Assembly: GCF_949628265.1 (NCBI RefSeq)
Contig: NC_088786.1
Span: 15,128,001-15,192,000, forward strand
Source of the DNA: Cloeon dipterum
Lineage: Eukaryota; Arthropoda; Insecta; Ephemeroptera; Baetidae
DNA: 64,000 bases
Direction of reading: 5' to 3'
Within the stretch, counting starts at the first letter, position 1. Each line of letters opens with the position of its first letter. Positions 49,947-59,203 of this stretch are shown piece by piece. The position numbers were made by a program, and so were the translations under genes. Under the pieces are notes generated by a model. The model saw nothing but the letters and a program-made list of their open reading frames with translations. It was not told where the DNA came from and did no database searches.

Positions 49947-51183
49947 ATGTCTGACAAATACTTGAAAGGGAAAAGTATTGGCTTCGTGGGAGCCGGGAAT
50001 ATGGCTTGGGCTATATTTCAAAACCTGCTGAAAAATGATGGTGAGTTTCAGTTTATTATAATTCTTAAAAAAAACTTTCCTCTATAACTTTTTTCAGCAC
50101 TCAATGTGACACAAATAATAGTGACAGCTCCAAGCGAACGAAACCTTGGAAAGTGGAAGGAGGCTGGCGCGAAAACCACCACAAATAACACAGAAATTTT
50201 CAAAACCTGTGACATCATAATTTTGGCCATGAAACCCCAACAATTCAAAGGAGACTGGAAAGGGGCTCTGACCTGCTTGAAGCAGTCAAAGGAGCAAATC
50301 TATCCAATCTACATCTCAGTGCTGGCTGGAATTTCTACCCAGAATGTCGAAAAAATTCTAAAAGAAAAGAACTGTGTCGAGTCGACTCCCAGCGTTGTGC
50401 GGACAATGCCAAACACCCCAATGATGGTAGGATTTGGCGCCACCGTCATTTGTCCTGGGAGCAATTGCGACAAGATCTGCATTGAAACCACCAAGCTGAT
50501 CTTTGGAGGCATCATATTGATATCAGAATTAGCGGGTATTTAAAGTGACTTTAATTTTAGCCGGAAATTGCGTGGTGGAAGAGGTGTCGGAGAGCTTGCT
50601 TGACGCAGCAGGAACACTTGTTGGATGCGGTCCTGCGTTTGTTTATCAGTTCATTGAGTGCCTGGCTGACGGAGCCGTGGCTCAAGGTGTGCCAAGGGAT
50701 CTCGCCAACAGACTGACTGCGCAAATGGTGATGGGTGCTGCGAATATGGTGCAACATACTGAAAAGCACCCTGGTTTGCTCAAAGACGAAGTGTGCAGCC
50801 CTGGGGGAACCACCATCGCTGGAATTCATGCGCTTAGAAGAGGAAACAATTTCGGGTATTTTGCTTACAATATCTTGCTTTATTTTATGATCAGGAACAA
50901 AATTTATGTGCTTAATTTGCTAATTTGAACTCTACTTTCTTGTAATGCTACAGTATTAGTTTAAGTACCACAAAATTGTCAAGGCAACAGTTTTTTAAGA
51001 ATCTAAAATTTTGATTTCCGTTTCTTAGTACAAAACTTGTAAAAACTGCTTTCCGACACTATTTATGGAACTTTAAAGTCATATGACGAGGCGCTAACTA
51101 ACATTTTTGTTTTAAAATGCAGAGTGGCAATCATGGACGCGATTGAAGCCTCTACAACTAAGAGCAAACAACTGAACGACTGA
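49947..51183 (+). CDS. P5cr: pyrroline-5-carboxylate reductase
   Basis: Four exons: 49947-50040, 50098-50508, 50561-50855, 51123-51183. They give 861 nt, 286 aa. It catalyses the last step of proline synthesis, reducing pyrroline-5-carboxylate with NAD(P)H. The N-terminal Rossmann motif is GFVGAGNM (residues 12-19). Further P5CR signatures are ILAMKPQQ, SVLAGIS, VVRTMPNTPMMVG, GCGPAFVYQFIECLADG and the C-terminal CSPGGTTIAGIHAL proline-site motif. The second intron (50509-50560, 52 nt) must use a GC-AG pair to align without gaps to the family. A GT donor 27 nt further would leave a 25-nt intron. The third intron ends at an AG at 51121-51122. AATAAA at 51263-51268. It converges with the small zinc-motif gene. 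Confidence 0.93.
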
Positions 51184-51296
51184 ATCTCATGAGCTCTACT
51201 CAACATTAAATTTGTCTTTTTATCACCGATGAAACATAAGTGTGTAGCACCAAAATGTTGGAAATAAATCTGTTCATGAAACCTACGTATCAGTCG

Positions 51297-51512
51297 TTAC
51301 TTATTTTTTTCCTCAGCCTCCCGTTTGGTCTTGCACCACTGGTTGAATATATTTTTGCAATGCGCAACAACACATTCCGCAGAGCAATACTCATCCTCCC
51401 AGTCAGGATGCTGGGTGGCCTGTTTTGTGCACCCAGTTCTGATGCAAAAGTTTGGTTCTTCCGTGTCGTCTTTGGGCACAATGAACACAGCAGCACTTTT
51501 TTCAGTCGTCAT
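51297..51512 (-). CDS. 71-aa protein with TOX4 C-terminal-like zinc motif
   Basis: The coding exon begins at acceptor TTTCCAG (exon edge 51523) with the ATG 11 nt inside, and encodes 71 aa. The core FCIRTGCTKQ, HPDWEDEYCSAEC and VVAHCKNIFNQW resembles, from memory, the extreme C-terminus of TOX4 (CxxxGC, DWxxEYCSxECVVxHC). Cys4/His-type zinc binding is likely. There is no HMG box here, and the exon upstream, ending at a GTGCGT donor near 51650, looks like 5' UTR. It may therefore be a stand-alone version of this motif. Alternatively an upstream coding part was missed. It converges with P5CR, with stops about 113 bp apart. Confidence 0.7.
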   Translation of the reverse strand: MTTEKSAAVFIVPKDDTEEPNFCIRTGCTKQATQHPDWEDEYCSAECVVAHCKNIFNQWCKTKREAEEKNK

Positions 51513-52432
51513 GGCAATAAATTCTGGAAATCAATAGAAATTCCATCAGCAAAAATTATATTGTTCTTACAATTAAGGTATTTTTATGGAAAATGAATTA
51601 CTGAAGTTGGCATCCATGTCAAAAGAAAAAAATCAAAACCTAAACGCACCTCGGCTGTTGAAAGGGTGAGCAAATTCTGCAGTTTTCTATCTCGCTTTAG
51701 CGGTGCGTTGCAAATCCTTTTAATGATAACAACGCCTGAATACGGACTCGTCTGCGCTTGATTTTGGTCGTTAACAAGTTAGCCGCCAGTTTCATGTGTT
51801 CAAGAATCTGGAGATGGCGGAAGGTTTGACTGCAAAACGGTGGATCAAACCTCAGGCTCAGGTCAAAGTTCAAGTTGGTGCTTGCAGTGCAGAATGCAGA
51901 TGTCAGAAGGAAAACACAAGCAAAATAATAGTGTAGCAGAACTGTCCCCGATGCGTGATCAGCGTGATGTCCGACAGTGGAGGGAGAAATCATCATACAA
52001 GCAGTGTGGGGAGTAAATAAGGGATTTGGACTGTCAATCAGCCGTACCAGGTTACTTTAGAGTTACAGTTAAAATATAATTTCTTGTAAGTTTGCAGCAA
52101 AGATTAATTATAACGTTCAGTTTATTTCCTGTTTCAAGAGATGCTGTATTTGAAGGAAGAAACCCATTTAAATGGCAAGAAAAACTTTGTCGAAATTGAG
52201 CTCTTCAACTCCTGAATAGATCACATCCAGCTAAACACAAACACTGCACTAAACATAAGAAAAGAGTTAAGCGCGGTGGTGGAGAAGCGGCTTATTTCTT
52301 CTTGGAGATTTTTATCCAAACACACGAGTTTTGCTTTGGATTACTCGTGTTACGAGCTCATTTTCTTACTGCTATTAAATTCGCTAGCTCTCCTTCATTT
52401 CCTGTAGCTGAGTTCCGTTAAATAGGAACAAA

Positions 52433-53719
52433 ATGGTTTGTGTATTTGAAAAATCAATTTTATCAACCGTCTAAGATGAAACTTTCAACTTACAGCTGCC
52501 CTTGTCTTTGCTGAGAACAGCCCAGAATCATCCTATGGTAATATTTTAATCCTCAATAATTATTTCATTAAACTATGGTGAGAGGTAACCCTACGAGAAA
52601 AATCCCGTGTTTTGAATCGAAAAATGCAATAATTTTTTTCTGGTTGGGATGGGTATCAGAGACAGGATATACCGATATGTATATCTACAACATTATGGAC
52701 TTGGATCCTATATAGTCATCCTCAGCTATTTGCATATTGATATCCAATTAATTAAGGACCAAGTCCAATGTCGGATCCTGTCTCTACCAATCTCATAGTG
52801 AGAAGTGAATAAAACTCACATACATAAAGCAAACTGTAATTATGTACATTTTTGGTTCTTTTGCATTTTTATAGACTAAAACTTACAAAACAGGAAGATT
52901 TGTACCATACTATCACTGTTCTAAAAATGTACTTGTTGCTCAGCAAAAAATGTTAAGTTTGTGCTAAAGCCTTGAACGTTAAACGGTACATTTCACGCTT
53001 TTTGTTGGTCCGCACTAATAAGTGTATGTATTTTATATTCCAAATCTATAATGTGTATATTACTAATAATATAATAAATGGCTGTAATAGCTGGTGGAGT
53101 TGAAAAATGGAGAAACATACAATGGTCATCTGGTCAACTGCGACAGCTGGATGAACATCAATCTTCGAGAAGTTATCTGCACCTCAAGGGTTGGTTTTAA
53201 ATCCATATATTCTATACCAGATCATCTTATGAACAGAAAGCACAGTGGTAAAACAATTTAAATTGAAAGCTTTTTATTCTTAAGACAGGTCTATTATATT
53301 TTGTTCATCAAATTGAAATTATATCAATATTTATGCAAAAATCAGCTGTTTAACAAAGGTGTTTACATTAATACAGGATGGTGATAAATTCTGGAGGATG
53401 CCCGAATGCTACATCCGAGGCAGTACCATTAAGTATTTGCGCATTCCTGACGAAGTTATCGACATGGTCAAGGAGGATGTGGTAGCCAAAGGTCGTGGTC
53501 GCCCTGACAACAAGCCCAGAGGTGGCCAGCGGGGTGGCCGCGGAGGAGCATTCCAGCGGGGAGGTAAAGCATAATTAAAATCAATTTTTTTATGTATCCG
53601 GCATTTACACAAAACAGTAAATAATTCGCTACTTTCTAATAGGTTTCAATCAGCGCGGTGGTCCACGAGGAGGTCTCAGTAGGGGTGGTCCAGGTGGAGG
53701 TGGCAGAGCCCGCAAATAA
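52433..53719 (+). CDS. LSM4: U6 snRNA-associated Sm-like protein LSm4
   Basis: Five exons: 52433-52435, 52496-52537, 53091-53189, 53377-53563, 53643-53719. They give 408 nt, 135 aa. It is a subunit of the LSm1-7 ring in cytoplasmic mRNA decapping and the LSm2-8 ring on U6 snRNA. Sm1 and Sm2 motifs are clear: [37 protein letters not shown], then [20 protein letters not shown]. The C-terminus is the expected RGG-rich tail ([15 protein letters not shown]) ending GGGGRARK. The first coding exon supplies only the ATG, with the donor GT directly after it. The stop codon TAA lies inside AATAAA (53715-53720). Intron 2 contains a hairpin repeat at 52645-52797. Confidence 0.96.
52645..52797. mobile_element. 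MITE-like inverted-repeat element in LSM4 intron 2
   Basis: Imperfect inverted repeats bound about 150 bp. The left end reads GGGTATCAGAGACAGGAT, the right end ATCCTGTCTCTACCAATC. A second internal pair (TGGACTTGGATCCT and AGGACCAAGTCCA) extends the stem. There is no coding capacity and no clear target duplication. Confidence 0.55.
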
Positions 53720-53732
53720 AATGTACATAAGA

Positions 53733-54224
53733 CTAATCACTTGAAATCGGAAGTTTCAATTCCTGACTTGACTTGATGAATGCCATCAATTTTATTTGTA
53801 GAGTGTGGGGCAATCCCAGCCCTTTGATCGCATCAGGAACCTTTTCAGACTCGAAGCAGATTGTCTTAATTTCAGGCTTCAGAGAGTTTCGCACAACTTG
53901 CAGAGCCCTGGCGAGTAGTGGAAACACTGGCACAGTGATCATAACAATGTCACGCTTGATCGGTCGTGACTTAGGGGCCTCTGGCATGTACACGTACTTC
54001 AGTCTGCCTAGAAGACGGTCACGTGTGTCTGCGTCTACAAAGAGCCACGGATGGGTCACAAATGTTGTCACTCTGAAGGTTTCTCTTGGCTTCAGGGTCT
54101 TGTAGACAACCGGCGCACCATGAAAATCTAGCCACACTATGTCCACCCTTCGAGAGGTACCATTTAGGAAGGTGGGATAAGCGGGCTGGGTTGAATCAAT
54201 GGAGCGGAGAGTTGCAGCTGGCAT
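53733..54224 (-). CDS. Vhl: von Hippel-Lindau tumour suppressor homologue
   Basis: A single coding exon of 163 aa. A 5' UTR splice acceptor (TTTTGCAG) lies 10 nt upstream of the ATG. It is the substrate-recognition subunit of the CUL2-elongin B/C ligase that binds hydroxyproline-marked HIF-alpha. The beta domain aligns directly: IVWLDFHGAPVVYKTL and THPWLFVDADTRDRLL. Hydroxyproline-pocket residues map to W31, Y41, H58 and W60; human S111 corresponds to T54. The alpha domain is recognisable at TVPVFPLLARALQVVRNSLK, where human C162 (elongin C contact) is replaced by Ala. It lacks the long acidic N-terminus of human p30 and matches the short p19 form. It converges on LSM4 with stop codons 13 bp apart. 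Confidence 0.93.
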   Translation of the reverse strand: MPAATLRSIDSTQPAYPTFLNGTSRRVDIVWLDFHGAPVVYKTLKPRETFRVTTFVTHPWLFVDADTRDRLLGRLKYVYMPEAPKSRPIKRDIVMITVPVFPLLARALQVVRNSLKPEIKTICFESEKVPDAIKGLGLPHTLQIKLMAFIKSSQELKLPISSD

Positions 54225-54234
54225 GAATTCGCCT

Positions 54235-55280
54235 CTGCAAAAGAAAACATACCTGTTACAGGATTGCTTGTGATTTAACTGGGTAACATCTTAAGCTCTG
54301 ATGTCTGATAGTTATGCGACCAGTCTCATTCGTGACCTTCAATATTTTCAGGGTTCAGTAAAAGCCTCAGGTTGTGAAGCTGAATTAAGCATAAATGTAA
54401 TTAAATTTAGGACTGCAAAAACGAAGGGTAAAATGACCTCAGAACTATGAGATTTAAGAGAACAATGGGTTACCTTTACATTAATTTTTGAAATTTTATT
54501 GCAATTCAGCGAATATGGAAATATTACAGTTTTCACCGCCGAGTTACAGTTTTCGCCACCCTTACTTTTTTATGGGGCTCTTATAAGAACTGGCGAATGT
54601 GTAACCTGGCAGAAATTGTAATTTTACCATACATACATACATATTATGTACATAGATGCATTTCTTCGATTGAACCAACTTTCATTGAAGTATGTATTGT
54701 ATGTACATCAATGACAACAAGAATAAGTTAATGTATTTACGTACAACTATGCCACATACGATTAAACAGCAAAGAGTTCGGAATGTCCATCAATAAACAA
54801 AGTTGCTTAGTATGTAGTTGCTTTCCTCTGAAAATGCTGCTGCTGCCATCCTTCATTATTTACATTGGTTTTGTTTCTCATGTTTAAGAGATCAGAAAGT
54901 AAGAAAACATTTGTAAGAACTTTCCAATCCAACTGATATAAATAAAGCTCAAATTGTTTAAAATTTTAATTTCATTTGTATTTAAGATTAATGATAAATA
55001 AATAAAGCACGCACTAATAAAATAGAGAGGCTAATTCAAAGTTAAATATTACTAAAATTGTACTCCTTATTATATTAACCACCTACATGACAACCATTGG
55101 AAGCATTTTCCTAACTTTTAAAGACGTGGAGCTGCTGCCATCTTTATACAACCGTCAGAATTGAAATGAGTAACTTTCACAATCTAGGTTATTGGCGGCA
55201 ACGAACAGAACGGCACTGGGTAGGACCAGTCACGACACGCACACGTTCGTTCACATGCTGCGTAGCAATATTTTGACGAA
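54235..55280. other. intergenic spacer between divergent VHL and coiled-coil genes
   Basis: About 1 kb, AT-rich. It holds a degenerate ACAT/TACA-rich patch (54630-54720), and a direct repeat of TTACAGTTTTC(A/G)CC near 54525-54560. No gene is seen. A GC-richer patch at 55190-55270 precedes the coiled-coil gene start. Confidence 0.5.
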
Positions 55281-57306
55281 ATGAATATCGACCTGCTGGT
55301 AAGTTTTTGTTATGTTTTGCGGTTGCCAAGGTCTAATAATAGGAAATATATACAGGGCAGGATTAGAAGAGTGTTTTCGTTTTCTGCTCCTCGAAGGGTC
55401 GGCACAGAGATGGAGCCAAAGAGGCCGGAGAGATCAAATAGGGTATAATGCAAAATATCGTTTTATTTGTATAAAATGATGTTAATGAAAAATATATGTA
55501 TTATAAGTATTATAATTCGTTTTGAGTGACGAGTGCGAGCGCATTATTCTAAGTCTGAGTGTTTTCATAGCCACCGCGGTCCAAAAGTGCTGGCACCCTT
55601 TCGCAATCACAAGAAGAGCTGCAGGAGGAGGACATCGCTGAAGTCCACAGGCGTCCAAAAAAGAACGAAATAGCTTGTACAGAGTCCCTCTTGCTGGACA
55701 GAGAGCTGCTGGAGAATTTGGTCTGGCGGTTGAATGTTGAGCTGGGAAGGTACGAGACCAGACTGAGAGAACTAGAAGGTCAAGACAACGTTCCTGATGG
55801 AGATAGAGCTGCACCTGCTTGGTGCAGAGCTGATCCAACCACTCTTGGGCCTCTGCTAGCCGCTTACGATGAGGCCCTAGCAGAGAAGGATTCAGTCATC
55901 GAGAAGTATGAGAGTCGACTTAAAGAGCTGGGCGCCGAGCTGAGAGAGGTCATCAGTGAGAATGAACGCCTTCATGAGGCTTTTGAAGAAGTGCAAAATG
56001 AGGTTAATAAAAAACTGAAAAATATTTCAAAGCCCTCAATTTCAAAGGTTATAAGGGTTAATTATTCACCACTTGAAGCTTGTGAGTGATAATGATTATT
56101 GTTTTTTGGAAAATATTAACACAATTCTCGCGTAAGGCTTTTGTACATATCGATGCACAATTTTGTTTTTCTAATTAGAGCGTGTTGGAGAGAGAAGAAA
56201 GAGAACTGGCTTCCAAAGATGTTGAAAGTCTTCACAGTGAAAATGTAGCCCTACTTGGGCGTCTAGAGGATTACAAAGCCAGAGTTGAGGAGCTAGAGGA
56301 AATATTGCTGGAGCAACGTAAATCTATGTCTCATTATAATTAATACCAGTTTAAAACTGAGTTTGATTTCAGGGAATGATTTTGTGAAGAGATCGGAAGA
56401 AATGGTCCAACAACAAGCGCAGATGAAAGCGTTGGCTCGAGACTACAGAGTTTTGCAAGATCAGTTGGACGAAGCAAGCAGGGAAATTGAAAATAGAGTA
56501 CCCCAGCAACACCACCAGTCTTCAATTAATGAGTGCAAAACGTATGCTATTTTCTAATATATCACCTTTTCTTAAGAGCAGACACAAATTTTTATGAAAC
56601 ATGGACATTTCAAAATTTGTAAGATCAATTTTTGCTAAATTAAAATAATTCTAGGTGCTATTAATATACAATACAAGTCAAAGCATACATATTTTTTCTT
56701 CTATCAGAGCATCAATTTATAAACAGATAAAATTAAAAAGAAAATCATGGACACAAACAGATCTAGCTTTTAATGAAATAGATTGCTTGAGGAACTGCGC
56801 TCAAGTTATGACAAAGATAGACGCATTTTGGAGGACCGTCTTGCAGCCATGACCAAGGAGAAGGTGGAAGCTGAGGCCAAAGCGAGGGCTGCTATGTCCG
56901 AGGCAGCCCACATGGAGGCCAAAGCAAAGGCCACAGAGAAGCTGCTGAGGTGAGTCTGGGTATTAATTTTATATCGCCGCTCACTGGACAGTTCGCTGCA
57001 GGAGAGCGGAAAGTCGCAGTGAGCGGCTGCAAACTAAATTAGTGGCTGCAGAGAGTTGCAGAGACTCGTCGGTCCGAGAGCTCAAACAACTTATGGCTGT
57101 CGCCGAAAAGTTGACCACTGACCAGGAAAACCTTGTGCGCTTGATTGCTGCCAAGAGGTGATTGCATTAGGCGTTAAGATTAAATTCAAATAATTTGATT
57201 ATATTTTAATTTTCCTGCCAGGTATTGCTGTGAAGAATCAGTCATAGGAGCACACAAGAGCAAATTGAATCAAAGTTGTAGCAAAGCTAATCAAAATAAA
57301 AAGTAG
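55281..57306 (+). CDS. coiled-coil protein, Cep89-like
   Basis: Eight exons: 55281-55298, 55356-55442, 55571-56002, 56179-56317, 56373-56541, 56782-56949, 57002-57157, 57222-57306. They give 1254 nt, 417 aa. An in-phase alternative donor at 56047 would add 15 aa. After a basic, Ser-rich N-terminus the protein is nearly all coiled coil: LLENLVWRLNVELGRYETRL, PLLAAYDEALAEKDSVIEKY, LVRLIAAKR. The LLAAYDEAL-EKD block followed by ELREVISENERLHE resembles the centrosomal/mitochondrial protein Cep89, which is larger in vertebrates. This rests on memory of the motif, so only the coiled-coil nature is firm. The model ends with a short Lys/Asn tail. The gene lies in the same orientation as kappaB-Ras, with 445 bp between them. 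Confidence 0.75.
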
Positions 57307-57751
57307 TGCCAGTTTACTTATTTATACTTAGCTAAAATTATCGTAATTTATTTTAGAATGACATAAATTTTCTAAAAATTAATATTTTATTTCACAAAAC
57401 GTCTAACCTTGGCGATCTAAATATCCTTTTATGGTTAAAAAACGGAATAAAATGGTTGATTCAGCCTTTAAATTAAATCTAATTGACATCGATCACACAG
57501 CTTATTTTAAGTACTTTTTAAACATCGCACACACCTGGCCTGAAAGGCTTAACAAAGCGTCCAGTGGGTTTAGTGAGACGGCAAATAATGGGCGTGACTG
57601 CATAGAGCCAGCTGGCGCAGATGAATTCAGAACCACAACAATCAAGCTGTTTGTAACTTTCGCAGTAATACAAATAGATATTTTTCAGAAATTCAGGGCA
57701 GTTTTTCAATGCAGCGTTTCATATTGATTAATTGATTTGAAGGGTGAACAA

Positions 57752-58933
57752 ATGGGCAAGATTGCCAAAGTTGTGGTCTGTGGAGCCAGAGGTGTAGGGA
57801 AGACTGCAATTCTGGAGCAGCTCATTCATGGGCATGTCACAGCCCAAACTGTGAGTTTCAATTACATATTTTTCCATTTTCCCGATACTTCTCCTTTAAA
57901 TCCTGTGTGCCTTAAATAACACGTCATTATATTAATGTGAAATACACGTTGATGCAATTAGAGCTTGCAACGTCAAAAGTAGAAATTAGAAAATAGTACT
58001 TCTTTTTAAACATTTGCATATTTCCATCGAAGGAGCTGTACCCAACAATTGAAGACATTTATCCTGCATCGGTCGCAACAGAAAGGGGTTCCAAAGAGCT
58101 TCTCAGGTTCTTCGACACTGCTGGATTAGGGCTTGGTTTCACATCCGAACTTCCAAGGCACTATTTTGCCAACGCTGATGGCTATGTGATCGTATACGAC
58201 CCTGATGAACCAGAATCCTTCAATGTCGTTCTCAACATCAAAAAAGATATTGAAAAATACCGAGAAAAGAAAGAGGTAATTATTCCAACTTTTTAATTTT
58301 ATAATAAAAATAGGAATTAGGAATACGATTTGCCAAAATCAGGAGGTAAAATTTCAAATCTTTGATAATTCTTTCAACAAATAATCTCAAATTTTATTAT
58401 TTTCACCAGACGACTATTAAATGAAAAAATACCGTTTCCCTGCTCACAAGAATTGTTTAAGATTCATAGGATCTTGAAATGGATTTCATCCTCCTTGTTA
58501 CTGTAAAACTATTTCCTTTCTCTTTCTTACAAGTAAACGTCGCAGTAGTGTCCTTTTACATGGAAAAACACAGATAGGCTTCATCAACAAAGCAACAACC
58601 AGAATTGAAAAAGTTTACTAAAACAATGTCAAAATAATGACTGAAATTTGATGCTAAAATGATTAAGTTGTTATGCCAAAAACGCTTATATTTTAGGTTG
58701 TGGTCACAGTTCTAGCCAATAGGAAGAGAGGCGAGCGGACATATCCCGTGGATATTGGCCAAGCAAGCCAATGGGCGACCAGAGAAAAGGTTCGCCTGCA
58801 TGAAGTGGACGCAATGGACCGCTCAACCCTTTTTGATCCTTTCACCCAACTTGCTACCAGACTGAACCCTCCTCAGCAAAAAAGTGCTTTCTCTCAGCTT
58901 GGAATCTCAAGAAAAATCAAAGAAGCTGGGTAA
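57752..58933 (+). CDS. NKIRAS: NF-kappa-B inhibitor-interacting Ras-like GTPase (kappaB-Ras)
   Basis: Three exons: 57752-57850, 58033-58275, 58697-58933. They give 579 nt, 192 aa, the family's usual length. In vertebrates kappaB-Ras binds IkappaB and Ral regulators and dampens NF-kappaB signalling. Family-specific blocks are VVVCGARGVGKTAILEQL, RHYFANADGYVIVYDPDEPE, WATREKVRLHEVDAMDR and FTQLATRLNPPQQKSAF. The P-loop is GARGVGKT (11-18), with Arg13 at the position of Ras Gly12. G3 is DTAGL with Leu65 at Ras Gln61, as usual for kappaB-Ras. The G4 box NKxD is replaced by N122-R-K-R. There is no C-terminal CaaX. It converges with FA2H, with stops about 270 bp apart. Confidence 0.93.
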
Positions 58934-59203
58934 TAACCACAATTTTTTAACTCCCGCATCTGGTGAGAGTGACTTTACAAAACAGTGACGCAGAACCATC
59001 ATTCACGCATGATATACAAAGTGAAAAGAGGTGATTTGTATTAAATAATTTATTTTTGATTCCACCATTTATTATTTACACAGGGAAATATAGATAGCAA
59101 GTAATACAAAAAACTTAATTTCATTTGAAAACCTTCATTCAACATTGATCTCTCAAAATTCAGTCTACGATGGTCGACTCGATAACATCTAGCTGTAGGA
59201 ATT

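Noticed and set aside
51697-51996. 99-codon minus frame with a hydrophobic segment upstream of the zinc-motif gene
   Set aside because: Not in splice phase with the 71-aa exon and without recognisable motif; more likely 5' UTR or chance.
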